From positions 1-64,000 of the forward strand of contig JAJKFJ010020788.1 in NCBI GenBank assembly GCA_027382625.1: a stretch of DNA of 64,000 nucleotides. Reading direction: 5' to 3'. The position numbers and the translations under genes were made by a program. The notes beneath the pieces were generated by a model. It saw only the letters and a list, made by a program, of their open reading frames with translations, ran no database searches and was not told where the DNA came from. Position 1 is the first letter of the stretch, and each line of letters opens with the position of its first letter. Shown here one piece after another: positions 43,601-55,270 of this stretch. Origin of the DNA: Tetmemena sp. SeJ-2015 (Eukaryota; Ciliophora; Spirotrichea; Sporadotrichida; Oxytrichidae).

Positions 43601-46600
43601 CATTTCATTGCTTGTAGAGGTAAATTAATTCCCTCTTTTAAAGCCTTTAGAAATACGGAAAGTAGAATTTGCTTAAGAAGGTGAAACTAATTAACAATGA
43701 TTTGAATGATAAAGCATTAAAAGTGATTTTGACTGGAGTACTCAAGAGCAAGGCTATTAGGGGTCTGAAAATCGAGAAGAATAAGATTAACTAGCTCTCA
43801 GCGAAGACAATTTAATAAATCCTAAGTATCAGTCCACCTAAGTAAGTTGAAGTTTTAGTGATAATGTGAGTTTAGCCACCTTGAGTAGCTACAGATAATA
43901 TCTTGCAAAACAAGTGCTATCCCATTGGAGCGGATACTCTCCACACTTCAAAATAGGTGCTACCTCAGAGGTTTAAAGATAGTGGACTTGAATTTGAGCG
44001 TTCACAATTTAGACCAAGTAGTAGATATAGTGATGAACTAAGGCAATTTGCATAAGCTAGACATATCTTAAAATGACTTCACCTAGAAGGTATGCTAAAA
44101 GTAATTTTAAATTGGTTATAGAATTTTTTGGACTTCTTGATGAAGATAGAGAACAATCAAAATCTGAGATACGTGACATTCAGTTAGCTGCCTATCAAGG
44201 GGCCACTCTCTTTCTAGATCATCGATGCTTTGTGCAACTAAGCTAGACTAAACATGAACTTAATTCATCTGGACCTCTCTTCAACTAACTTGATGAATGA
44301 CGAGTTCATGATTTCTTTAATTTGATAATCGCAGATTCGATGAAGAGATCTAAGTCTTTGCTATCAGTGCACCTCAGCGGAAACTCAATGCCTAAAGAGA
44401 TAACAAGATACACTTTATATACTTTATTAGAGATTACAAAGCTGATGCAAGCTAAACTCAAAATCATAAAGCAGTCCAAGTAAATGCAGCAGCAAGAATC
44501 AATAAATCTAAGCTCAATTGATTAGTAGCTGAATGTAGATATAAGTATAGATGTCTCCCAATACAATGAACAGAGCATGCCATTTATGGAGTCTCAAATA
44601 TCTCAGCAAAGATCGAAGCTACTATACTTAAACAGAGATCCCTCTCAGAACAATAACAGTGTAGCAGTGAGTCTTGTCACAGCTCCAAAGAACGGAGAAA
44701 AGATTTAACTAAAGGAAAAGGCGATATTTGGAAATTTGAATTCCAAGGGGAGATATTTCTCGATGCCAAAGGACTAATTCATTTTCTACAGATTCTTAGG
44801 TCACTCTGAAATAAAGGATGCTTACAAGTGGAGGATGAATAAGTTCTGTCCTGTATGCGAACGATGGCAGCAAGTGATCTTCCTGTATTCAATAAATTAC
44901 GATTCATCTGACATACAGTACTTGCACTCTTAAATTTAGAAAGAGAATCTCCTGAAGAAGTAAGGCATCAGAAGAAACCTCTTTCCAAATAATGGCATCA
45001 ACGAAATCCTAGAGTCCTTTTAGATGGATGTAAGGCTTAGTGGTTCTCCTTCGTTTGCTTATTAGTCGAGTCTTGACTTTGTGCCTATTGAAGAGTTTGT
45101 ATACGAACTTGAAAACAACAATGAGTCACATTACTAATTTGGAGAGAGATTTATCTCCAGCGATGACCACGACATAGTTCATATCAAAAGCAAATAGCAA
45201 TTCAAAAAGAAGTACTTTGAAGGTCACACTAAGGTCAAGCGAAGGATTTATGACTTTCTCTATCACTCATTTAAGAAGTTTAGCAATCTTAATGTTACCT
45301 TAACTTTCATGGAGAGCCTGAAGACAAGATCAAATTTATTAGATGATGAGGCGCAGCTGCTTTCTTTTAAGGACTTAGACTGGAACTATAATCAAAGACT
45401 TGTAAGGTAGTTGAGAAAATTAGCCGCTGATTAGCAGGCAATCATAGTGTCCAATAAGTTTGTAAACGAGAACAAACTAGTAGATCTTAAAGCAATAAAG
45501 GAGGAGCATTTGAGTGGATTACAGATTCCAATAGACGAATAGATCTTTGTTTACTCTGCAATTGTTCCTCCTGGTTTTCATAACATTCAAATAAACTATG
45601 AAAAACTTTTGTAAAGCATTAACTTTTCTTTTAAATAGTCTTTATCAGCTTAAAGAAAGTTCTTAGACTTGAACAGCGAGGCTCAGTTCTTGTCCGAAGA
45701 GGTGCCCAGTCATACTCCTTCTCAAAGCATTATGTCTCAGTATGTGCCCTCACTTCGCTACACTTTTGGATCTTTCAAATTGTACAAACTTAACTTAAGT
45801 GTACCCAAGAGAGCTAAAGAGCTGAACGTGTTTTACAAGAAAAAGACGAAGAGAAGGATAAACAGATTCTTCAACAAGGAGAAGAGTTGCTTTAAGTACT
45901 TCAAGGCAGACGATCCATTTACATTGGAGACTATGATGGAAAATGACTTCAGGAAACTGAAGTACTCCAGAATGGTCAGAGATCTCAAGGATGTAAGCTC
46001 ACGTATTAATTTATCATATTCTTTAGTTGAATGACTGTTATGCTACCTTGAGATAGAACATCAGCATCATTAAGGAGGTGTTTCTCTTCCTCATTGCTAA
46101 ATCAAACTACCCCAATATTTTTTAGTTATGAATATTTCCTGGCTGGACTTCTCTTACTTCTGCTTCGATGTAGGATAGTAATCCTTGACTAATTAAACTT
46201 ATAGTATCAAATCCCTGACAAGTTCTGCACCATCTCAAAGATAGACATGGCTTTCATCGCTACCAACCTTTTAAAGTTTTATTTTTGAACGTGGAACTGG
46301 AAAGGAATGATGACAACCCAGACAGAGACCTGAATCGATCTGAGTTCTTTGAGATCTTACTGCGTTTAGCGAATGAGAAGTTTAAGAAATCTGGCTAGAC
46401 TGACAAGTTCTCAGTAGCTTTCAAGAGACTGATAAAAGAACACTTGATGGTGTTCTTCAAACCTGTTTATTATTTGCATTCCACTTTTAGGAGTGGCGAG
46501 ATAAGTACTTGTGGACGTTAGATGTGGACGACGTTTACAAAGCCAACTCAGCTGCAATTAAGCGTCTGTTCAACACTTCCCAGATTCAGAGTGTGTTGAA

Positions 46601-46979
46601 GCGCTACTGGAGTGTCCAAGACTGCATTGACTTGATCTGCTTTTAGTGTCCCTTCTTCAACATCTCAGAGCAGATGGTAAAGATGTGCTATGTGTTCTCC
46701 AAGCAGACAGTTCTTGACGAGGACAATGAGTCTTACAAGTACCAACGAATGACCTACAGCGAGTTCTTGGAATTCATAGGGAGAGTGGCTTTTATTGTGA
46801 GGGTGCCTGAGCATGAACAAAAGGAGATCCTGAAGAGACTGCCAGATGAGAAGCAGGAGATTGGGTTTGTGGAGAAACTAGAATATACTTTGGATAGACT
46901 ATTGGCTCTTGTTTCCTGTAAGAGGAAAGCTACACAGAGTCTAAAGGATTAATACGAGACTGATAGCGACTATGATTGA
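40603..46979 (+). CDS. Very long coiled-coil and leucine-rich-repeat protein
   Basis: A start at 40603 is tentative. Coiled coil extends over 41200-43240 (VAERELNYFQETFYRKEEVF, VDIINEGVTELKEKLELVRA, IIQRKEMVSILVNDEDQIEE). An intron (43209-43256) leads to a helical part and then LRRs at 43650-44400 (LKVILTGVLKSKAIRGLKIE, LKIVDLNLSVHNLDQVVDIV, LHKLDISQNDFTQK). From 44700 to 46979 a well-conserved-looking C-terminal region reads YFSMPKDQFIFYRFLGHSEI, RRIYDFLYHSFKKFSNLNVT, NPDRDLNRSEFFEILLRLAN and YQRMTYSEFLEFIGRVAFIV. Its last part resembles a domain found at the C-terminus of some ciliate and flagellate LRR proteins; that is from memory. TGA 46977-46979. It may be two genes; I prefer one because the 43209-43256 intron is in phase. 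Confidence 0.5.
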
Positions 46980-47036
46980 TATCTTTTATTTTCTATAATT
47001 CATTAAAAATGTTTAGTATGTGAATTTTTTAAAAAT

Positions 47037-47243
47037 AGAAGTCGTTGAAAGGATTTTGGTTGCCTTAAGTGACCACATGGATTAGACCTAAAGGCTGTTC
47101 ATTGAAAGAGGAGACCAATAAGTTGAGTAAGTGTAAACTCTGTAATGAGTTGTGTATAGGACTGGTCAAGAGGTTAAGCATCTGAAAGAAAATATATTTA
47201 TTTGCTCAGAGATTTGAGACTCAAGCTCTAAAAGTCACTGAGA
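47037..47243 (+). CDS. Scrambled coiled-coil (DUF4795-like) gene, MDS 2
   Basis: Lies upstream of the segment holding the start codon, but must be read after it. Its left edge is the 14-bp pointer AGAAGTCGTTGAAA (47037-47050), also present at the right end of MDS 1 (47397-47410). Its right edge is AGTCACTGAGA (47233-47243), which recurs at the left end of MDS 3 (47493-47503). It encodes E-R-I-L-V-A-L-S-D-H-M-D, then TQRLFIERGDQQVE, an intron (GTAAGT..TATAG), and ETGQEVKHLKE. A remaining frame problem near 47200 may be a further small IES. Confidence 0.82.
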
Positions 47244-47304
47244 TCAACATTAAAATAAGATTCTTTTGCTTTGAATTGATTGCAAAATTAGAAAATAAAA
47301 TAAG

Positions 47305-47410
47305 ATGAGTCTAGAAAGGGCAGTTAACAGACTTAACTTGCAAAATACTCCCCTCTCCAAGCTGGTTAATGTCACTTATAACCAGGAGAATCTCAAAGAA
47401 GTCGTTGAAA
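47305..47410 (+). CDS. Scrambled coiled-coil (DUF4795-like) gene, MDS 1 (start)
   Basis: Holds the start codon: MSLERAVNRLNLQNTPLSKL then VNVTYNQENLKEVVE. It ends in pointer AGAAGTCGTTGAAA (47397-47410). Joined to MDS 2 it continues ...NLKEVVERILVALSDHM in one frame. Directly downstream (47411-47492) the frame carries no plausible continuation. Confidence 0.82.
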
Positions 47411-47492
47411 TACATATATATGTGCCAATTACTTAATGGAGTAAAAGAAAAGATGAAGGAATTTGGTGAGAGATAATAAAGATAATTATTGC

Positions 47493-48491
47493 AGTCACTG
47501 AGAGTAAGATTTATAATAGTGTACATAGTTTTAAAGTTAGTGACTTCATGGGGGCAGTGAGGAAGTCAACTCAAGCAATGACTGACAGCTAGAACCAACT
47601 GCAGTCTAATTTTGAAAAGATCACCAGCCAAATTGACCTCATAAAGAGTGATATTAGGATTCATTACGACTCGGCAGAAGAGATGGATACCAGACTCAAG
47701 TCTGTTGAAAGAATTAGTCAATATGCTTTGAATATACTCAGAGTTTAATGATTTAATCCTCTATCTTTCCATTTGGCAATAGCTCCTTACTTAAAGCGGC
47801 AAAAACATGGAAGAACTAATTTCTCAGTTGGAAGATGAGTTTGCAAGACTAGATAGATTCTAGGACCTGAAGGAAGTGGTGGACAGTTTATTTAATTTAG
47901 TTTGAAGAAACTAGCAGACGACACTCTTTCAAAGATAGATCCAATCCAAATTGAAACTATGCTAATGATAATTTCTTGTACTTTATAGGATGATATTTTT
48001 TGTTCCAAGCAAAGTTGATTCCTCTTGAAGAGCAAGTGAGAACGAAGATCGACTGTGACATTTTCGATGAGGAGATAGACAAGATCAACAAAATCCTGCT
48101 AAACCAGTCCAGTCTTATTTAATCATTAATTTATGGATGACGAGGAGAAGAAAGCTAGGATGCTCAAGCTTTTGTAGTCAGACAACTCTGGCTCCAAGGT
48201 AAAAGCTGCAGATCAGCAAATGCTCAAAGATCTCAAAGGCGGTTAGAAAACGTGGAGATATCCTGCATCAATATGGAGAAGAAGCAGCAGCGATAGTCTT
48301 TACTTAAAGAGCAAGTCACCAAACTAGAGGAAATGTGTGCAACCATGATACCTAAGAATACTTTTGAGGAGTTACAAATAGTCACTGACAGAAATAAGAT
48401 GGCAATCAAGGAACTTGAAGCTCTCACTAGATCGTTAAAGGAATAAACTGGGTGGTCAGTTTCCTCGCTCAATTAAATCATGCCCTAGGTA
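47493..48491 (+). CDS. Scrambled coiled-coil (DUF4795-like) gene, MDS 3 onward (forward array)
   Basis: Coiled-coil region: FMGAVRKSTQAMTDSQNQLQ, NFEKITSQIDLIKSDIRIHY, MEELISQLEDEFARLDRFQD, SLKKLADDTLSKIDPIQIET. Then a gap occurs at 47966-48001 that must be filled by a 28-bp inverted segment at 53323-53350. It continues LIPLEEQVRTKIDCDIFDEE, IDKINKILLNQSSLMDDEEK, VTKLEEMCATMIPKNTFEEL and ALTRSLKEQTGWSVSSLNQI, ending at pointer TAGGTA (48486-48491), whose partner starts the inverted C-terminal segment at 53299. Three small IES are resolved inside. A one-base problem remains near 48240. Confidence 0.78.
47712..47796 (+). other. IES, 85 bp, pointer AAAG
   Basis: AAAG at 47708-47711 and 47793-47796. 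Excision joins LKSVES-G-K to NMEELISQLEDEF in frame and removes a TGA. Confidence 0.72.
47890..47903 (+). other. IES, 14 bp, pointer AGTTT
   Basis: AGTTT at 47885-47889 and 47899-47903. Excision gives DLKEVVDSLKKLADDTLSK in frame. With the insert the frame meets TGA at once. Confidence 0.82.
47955..47965 (+). repeat. Scrambling pointer AACTATGCTAA (forward copy)
   Basis: Ends the forward segment before the 36-bp gap. The inverted partner is at 53340-53350, the first end of the 28-bp MDS. Confidence 0.88.
48002..48014 (+). repeat. Scrambling pointer GTTCCAAGCAAAG (forward copy)
   Basis: Begins the next forward segment. The inverted partner is at 53323-53335, the other end of the 28-bp MDS. 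Confidence 0.9.
48118..48133 (+). other. Probable IES, 16 bp, pointer TTA
   Basis: TTA at 48115-48117 and 48131-48133. Excision joins ILLNQSSL to MDDEEKKARMLKLL in frame. The pointer is short, so other edges within a few bases are possible. Confidence 0.55.
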
Positions 48492-48604
48492 AGTTCTTAT
48501 TTAACTAAGAAGTAGAATTGGAATAGAGTGGTGGTAAGAATTCAAATAAAATAACTCAAAATATGATCAAACAAAGGTTTTATAACTCTTCAAATAAATG
48601 ATAG

Positions 48605-51600
48605 TCAATAGGTGGTGTTATTTTCAAGGCCAAACTATTTAGATAATTACAAGGCAAGCTAACTCGCCTTCACTACACCTTAGCCATTTTTCTTTTAGAA
48701 TTACTTGTTCTAGTGCAAGATTTCTTTAAGAAATTACTTTCTTTGCTTTACATTATAATTTTCTGCCTTAAAGTCTGTGGATTAATTTACACTCTGAAGC
48801 CTCTCAAGCTTAGTTAGGCTCTTAGACTCAGGTTTTTGGAATTATCTTGAGCTAGTATCTCTCTCCATTTATTTGGTTTGGATTCTAAAACGGACCTGGC
48901 TCTATTAGCCTTCTAAAATAGTATGAGACGCTCCATGGGCTCCATGCTCCTTCTCTTCTAGGATAGACTAGGGTCTTGCTCTTCTGGTCGGGGATAATGA
49001 TTACTTCCTTTTAAGTCTAAACTAGAATATTATGAGATTATGGTAACTGCTAAATAGATTCCTCATTCCTTGATATAGCCTATTCTTAAGGTATGAGATT
49101 ATCTCCTTTTACTCTCTCGCATTTCAAACTGAATCTTATCTTATATTGTTCAAGGTACGAATCCTAATTAGCAGCTGAAAAGAATATCTCGTCTGTGGGT
49201 GAAACTCTTTCAATTGAGTTGCCACTGCCTCTTCGAATTACACTTTGATTTTAGATATCAGAAGATGGTAAGTTCGTAGTGGCTTGGGACTTATTTTCAG
49301 AGGAACTTAGCTTATAGCTGCCCTTTTACTATGACTCTCTCAGTCCGTTTAAATATATAAAAGGAGGCTTTTGAGATCTTCGAATCTAGCTTTGAGAGCC
49401 GGATTCATGATAGGAGGGAGCTGTGTTCTTACTTAGTTGTTGTCTGGTGACTGAGAAAAGTAGTTTGAGCCAACATCCTCATATTGAATCTTGCTCGTAT
49501 CTAAGGAAGACGTTTTTATTTCACACAAAGAGCTATTTTAGTTAAACTACTCAGGCTCTCTCAAAAGCAAGGAGTTATTATTCTTAGACATTTGCATTTT
49601 GCTTTGAATTTTGAGATTGTTGAAGATGGTAGGTTGCTCAATCACTGTCTGATTTTACTTCTCTGAATTTTTTAAGGGTATCCTGTTTGATTTCCTTATT
49701 TAGGAAAGCTGTTGTCTCATTTTCAAAGGGTTTTAAAATATGAATGATATATAAGTTACTAATGTAGGAGTTTATTTTGTCATTTTTTAGGAATGAGCTC
49801 GACTAAACCATTGGTGGGTTATAGTCATCATTTCCATTCCTAGTTTTCTCCTCATTATTGAAGATCTTCTTCATCTCTTTAGTCTCCTAATTGATCTATT
49901 TGTTATCCTCTTTGTTTATCTTCACCCTTATCTATTCTCTTATCAAAGGCCTCACTAGTTTAGTAAACTCACTCTCTACATTTATTATAATAACTTACTG
50001 AAAAGTAGTATATTGGGTTCTTCAGCATCTTTAACTTCATTTATTTCAACAAATTGCGTGGGAGGTTCTTCAGGCTTCGCCATCATCTCGTTGATCTTCT
50101 TTATTGTAGTAATAACAGGCATGAGGTTAATATTCTGGTCATGTTGTTTGCCCGCATAAGCTTTGACCATGCCCAAGTACTCCTAATTATAAGGAAGACC
50201 GTTGAACTCAAAAATCTTTTTCAAGTACTTCTCATTCATAATCTGGGACTTGGATATCACACTGCTCTTCATCATGAAGTTCTCTAGGTAGTATTTTGAG
50301 CTCTTTTGTTTGCTGCCCTTGGTAGATCTTTCCACTGAATTCGAAGCAAAAAATTAAAAGTTTCTCTTTGTAAGAGGTTCTCAGTGCTGCTTTGCTGATC
50401 TATAGATGTCAGTTCTAATTAAATCTTTGGGTACAGCCATTATAACCAAAATTAAAGTGAGATAAATTTATAAGTAGAATGAATAATTTAATGGGGTTAT
50501 AATTCTCCATTATTTCATAAATCTTGATTCGTTTTTGTTTATCCTTCTCCAAGCATCGGGAAATGAATTGTTTTGCAGAATCTGAAACCTCAATATCAGT
50601 TGGGAAACTAACTTTGCTTTTGATAATTGCGTTTCTGATTTTATTAGTGCTAGTTGCTTCAAAAGGCAGCGCCCCAAAAAGAAGTTAGTACAGTAGGACA
50701 CCCAGAGCCCAAATATCGATGGCAGGGTGAGATTTAATATCTGCGCCTGTAAGTACTTCAGGAGGCATATATGAGAGAGTTCCTGCAGTAGTTTCTTCTC
50801 CCACTCTCATGTTTAATCTCCCAGCAATTCCAAAATCTATAATCTAAAAGCGTTAATCACAAAGTATGGGTAATTACTTTGATATGGGATATGTCATTTG
50901 GCTTGGTTAGAAGAATATTGTGGGGCTTAATATCTCTGTGGATAATTTCAAAGCGGTGGCAGAATTAAATAGTCTTAACTACTTATTGCATAATCTCTCT
51001 CGCCTTTCCTTCTTCCAGTCTCTAATTTGGTTAGTTTACTAAATGTGACTTCAAGTCACCGCCCTCCAAGTACTCCAAAATCAAATACAGATCAGACTTC
51101 GTAGTGAACACGCTATTCAGCTTTATTATAAACTAGACAGTAGAAAAATGAGAATAAAATTAGGAAATTAGGGGTTTATTGGGATGGTCTAGTTTAGAGA
51201 GAGACTTTGATTCTTTGAACATTTCTTCGATTCTGTCAGCTGGAGTGCTCAAGTCTATTGGAATTTTCTTAATAGCTAATAAGAGATTAGGATTCAGAAA
51301 ATGTGAAGCCAAAAACACTTCCCCAAAACCACCCTCTCCCAGTTTCTTAATAATCTAATACTCTCGTAAGTAAAATAAATTAACCCATATAAAAGAAGTA
51401 TTCTTGGAAGTCAAACTGACCTACAGATCAATCAGTTAAGTTCTTATTCTTACTTTGTGTTGAAGCGTAAAGGATAAGGTTAAACTTAGAGGCTTGAAAG
51501 TCTTCTTGATCTTCGACTGATATACATAAAATATAAAACTATAATATTTGCTGCCTCTTATTTGAATCAATAGAATCGTCGTGGTTAAGAAACAAGATTT

Positions 51601-52029
51601 CTTAATCATTTAGAGAGACTCCATTTTTATCGAACAATTTAAGATTAAACAAAAAGAGGCTTTAAACTTTAGGATTGAAACCAAAAGCAGTTGCTACTCT
51701 TTCCTTAAATTTGCTAATATCCTCAGGCGAAGATAATGATGCTTCAAACGTCTTTGTGTTAAACTTTTATCTTTCTGGACTATAGTCTCCGTTATTTCCA
51801 AAATTGGATTTAGAAAGGCTAGAGCAACTTTGGTTATCAATTCCTTCTTGTTCATAAATGGTTTTCCTTCTATGATTATTTGCTTGCTATCCATGGAGTA
51901 CCACCAGAACTTTACTCTAGCAAGAATAAACAAACAGAAGGTATAAGTTACTTTTTGAGAAGAGGAAAATCTTTAGTCGAAGAAATCGCTTTTGAATTTG
52001 GAGTGTCTTTTATTCAAAGAGGGAAGCAT
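48605..52029 (-). CDS. Serine/threonine protein kinase with long Gln/Ser-rich tail
   Basis: Reverse gene from ATG 52029 (MLPSLNKRHSKFKSDFFDQR). An N-terminal region of about 170 residues (VTYTFCLFILARVKFWWYSM, a possible PH-like fold) precedes the kinase domain at 51350-50530. The domain has Gly loop KLGEGGFGEVFL, LLAIKKI with the ATP-binding Lys, YLILEYLEGGDLKSHL, HRDIKPHNILL, IDFGIAG, AGTLSYMPPEVLTG and IDIWALGVLLYQLLFGALPF. All catalytic residues are present. The tail (48605-50450) is polar, with MPVITTIKKINEMMAKPEEP near its start. Introns interrupt the domain (e.g. at 51135-51175 and 50845-50878). The whole gene lies between separated pieces of the scrambled DUF4795-like gene. Confidence 0.85.
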
Positions 52030-52129
52030 TTTATGAGATAATTTATGTTGAGGAAGATCCACAGTCAATTATTACGATTATTATATAAATTTGGGAGTTT
52101 TCCAAATCCTCTTTCACTTCATATCCAAT

Positions 52130-53299
52130 AGAAAATACTCTTCAGTAGTGAAGGTGAAATTAATTTTCTTATAATCAAATAAGTGAAGGCAGGCTAGAGT
52201 ATCCAGTCTATAAATCGAGATTAACCTTCTGCTGAGAATGGAATCCTTTTCCTGTGGAGGAAGATCTCTCGTTGGAAGTTATCTTTTTCAACTTGGACAA
52301 ATATAATGCAAATTCTTTAGCTTATGCTAGGTTTGATAGAATTGATTTTACTTGAAGCCTTTGCCATCTTATCTCCCTGTCTAGAATAAATATTTACTAA
52401 TAATGTCAAACTGCCGCCTTTATTAGGTATATCATCTAAGAGGAAGTGCTGCTTGTTTAGTGGAACTTTGTGAACTTCATTACTCATGCTTACTATATCA
52501 GCTGTCTCCTGCTCTTCTTCTTGCTGAGGGATCTTGGCAAGATCTTAACCGATAAAACTCTCGCTAAAATCTTTAGAAGCATTCCTATTTGAGATCTCAT
52601 TTTAGATGATCTTGGACTTATTTACGAGGAATGAGGATTACTATTCCACTTGGATTCTATTTAAAATCTTCGAAAAGCCTTTTCCAATACGTGCTATTCT
52701 ATCTTAAGGATCTTTCAATGGTAGTCTTTACCAAGCAAAGAAATCAGCTGCTGTTGCATTCAAGTGGTTGATACTTTTATCACAACTCAAGCACTAGAAT
52801 CCTTTCTTGACGAACATTCCTTCGTCTTCTTCTTTCTAAGATGACTTGAGAAGACTCAGAGCGTTGTAAATTTAGTAGAATGACTTTTAGATCCTATCAT
52901 TAATTCCATTAACGTAGTGTTTGTCAACAAATGATTCCAGCTGTTGACTTAGATCATACTGCAACTGAGAGAAGGGTCCACTTTTGAAATTTTCAAACTA
53001 TTCCGCATCCATTTTGGTATTCAAAGCCTAATGAAGGCTCTCAACACTACTCTGCAGTCCTCTAATGTTTTCATGAATTTTATGTATTTGAAGTTTAGTA
53101 TGATTTTCAGACTCTGAAAGCCTTTGATTGATTTCCTCCTCATCAATTTAAGCTGTCTTAAGCTAGGTTGTTTTCTCTATAAAAATTCTTTAGCACATAA
53201 AAATATCTTACTTCTCATTAGAGATGGGTTCACGATACTCTTGAGTTCATTTATCATCTCTCCATATCTTCTCACTTGATCTTGAGTACTTTCTACCTA
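52130..53299 (-). CDS. Scrambled coiled-coil (DUF4795-like) gene, inverted C-terminal MDS
   Basis: Continues the forward array ending at 48491. Joined at TAGGTA it reads S-L-N-Q-I-M-P-Q-V-E-S-T-Q then DQVRRYGEMINELKSIVNPS. A 35-nt intron (GTAAGA..TATAG) is followed by TTQLKTAQIDEEEINQRLSE, HENIRGLQSSVESLHQALNT, MDAEQFENFKSGPFSQLQYD, FVKKGFQCLSCDKSINHLNA and DPQDRIARIGKGFSKIL, then a weaker tail. The F-x-C-L-S-C-D motif after a long coiled coil is what I associate with the DUF4795 family (QRICH2, a sperm flagellum protein), so a cilium role is possible. The C-terminal limit is uncertain. Confidence 0.72.
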
Positions 53300-53322
53300 T
53301 AGGAATAATTTAACATCATTAG

Positions 53323-53350
53323 CTTTGCTTGGAACTCTCTTAGCATAGTT
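53323..53350 (-). CDS. Scrambled coiled-coil (DUF4795-like) gene, inverted 28-bp MDS
   Basis: Bounded by the two pointers AACTATGCTAA and GTTCCAAGCAAAG, with only four bases (GAGA) between them. Both pointers occur on the forward strand at 47955-47965 and 48002-48014, with a 36-bp gap that lacks these bases. Inserting the segment gives PIQIETMLREFQAKLIPLEE in one frame. Only 24 bases separate it from the start of the inverted C-terminal MDS at 53299. Confidence 0.88.
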
Positions 53351-53548
53351 AAATAAACTTTACCATAATCATTTTAATTTGATCAGTAAAAGATAAGTGA
53401 TGAGAAAGAGGGATAATAAATATGAATTATCTATCAGGGAGCGATTGATGAGGATTTAATTTGCATTTAGGAGTTTAAATTATAAGTCATTTTGGCTAGT
53501 TCGCTTGTTTATTCAATAATATTTAAAAATAAATTAACTTTTAGTGAG

Positions 53549-53800
53549 ATGAGTGATTTAAGCCCTCAGCAATAATTTTTCAACCTTATACCTGGTAAAA
53601 TCAACTCATTTGCGGTTAAAGATTCCAAGAGGGCGAACATCCTAACCAAGGCTAGCTAAGTCAATTTCACGAAATTCCTTATGATGCAAACACACGAAGT
53701 TACAAACTCAGTCAAAAACTTAAAATCTAAGAAGGAATAAGGCTTTGTGGAGGTCAGGGTTGGAATTTATAAAAAATATCTGCTCATAGATCTAGACAAA
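53549..53800 (+). CDS. 5' fragment of an unidentified gene
   Basis: ATG 53549 opens a frame reading MSDLSPQQQFFNLIPGKINS, FAVKDSKRANILTKASQVNF, TKFLMMQTHEVTNSVKNLKS, then fading into AT-rich sequence after about 80 residues. No 3' part was found nearby in the same orientation. It could be the first MDS of a gene whose other segments lie outside the window. Confidence 0.4.
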
Positions 53801-55260
53801 TATCTTTTTTTAATTAAAAAATTAAATTATTCACATATTTAAAAAGATCATTTTTCAGTCAAAAGAAATCAGCATTCATAAATTTAAATGACCTATTTTT
53901 AGATAAATTGATACCAAGTAAAAGAAATAATTGTTTGAATTAATGTTAAAAATATTATAAATAGTAGATAAAAGCGAAAGGAACTCAAATTGAGAAAAAA
54001 TTAAATTTTGAGGGTCAAATGTTTATTTATATTTAAATTACGACCTTAATGCGACTAGAGAATTTAAAAATCATAAACATTGAAAATGCCTACTTGAAGA
54101 TGAACCACTCTGGATTAACATATCCGTAAGAGCGACCTTTATCAGAGAATATCATGTTTTCCTTCTCCCTCTAAAAGATGAAGAAAGTAATAAAGTTTTT
54201 TACCTCTGGCAGATTTTTAATTTTTATTTAGCCTTTCCAAACAGTCACAAAAATTAAATAAACTATTCACTAAACTTTAACGCAATAATTTTTTAAAAAT
54301 AAAGTTTACTCTATTTCAGCATCGGGACTTATTTAAAACAGTTTATTTAAGAACCCCTAAAGTATACAAAATTATAATGATAATAAAATATTTCGAGATT
54401 GACCAGAGAGGATAGTTTGAAAAATATCTAAGTTTTTGCTATTTTAATAAAATGTCTTGAAGAATAAATTGGGACAATCAGTAAAATCATATGACCTGGA
54501 TACTAATTCCTAAAAATTAAATTATCAAGCAAAAATGGATGGCATCGATATAGGCGATATTTTAAAAATTTAGGGTGGCCCAATCCCCACCCAGTGTTAA
54601 TAAATCCCTCCCTCCTTAAATCGGAAGGATAATATAAAAATGGCAGTTTGCTTTGATAAATTGGAGTGGTTAATATTATGCCCATTAAATTTCATTTTCC
54701 GAACTCATCGAAAATATAGATGAGAGAATTTTAAATTATCTATAGTGAAGTATTAATTCTTAATGCAAATAATCATCTGTCAGTGTAGCTTGAAATCGAT
54801 TTTAGTGAAATCATAGCAACTTATTGAAATAATTTTATATGATGACTTATTTGAAAATTTGGAATTTCATTGTATTACTCAGTATTACTAAACTCATATA
54901 ATAGCCGAAAAAGAAATTGGATCTGGTGCATTTTCATAAGTATTTAAAGTCTAAAAACTCAATTTTATTTAATTTATTTTATCAAATTAAAAATATAACT
55001 TAATTTATTAAATTTATTTCAACCACATTGCAAAGAAAATTCATATTTTTACTTCTAAAAATAATCACAAATTTGTTACAAATAAAGAAAGTAATTAACA
55101 ATTAATTTTAAAAATATTTGAAACAAACTTCAAATAATGTTTGACGTTTTTTGATTATAAAATTTTGTGAGAGAAGCAAACTTAGACAGCTCAGAGAGGT
55201 ATCCCTCAGATAATTAAAACGAGAGTGTTGAATCATTCTCATAATTTAGCATTATTTGTT
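53801..55260. other. AT-rich region without a recognisable gene
   Basis: About 1.4 kb of very AT-rich sequence with only short accidental frames. No repeats, transposase signatures or telomeric C4A4 repeats were seen. Confidence 0.45.
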
Positions 55261-55270
55261 CATTATTTAA

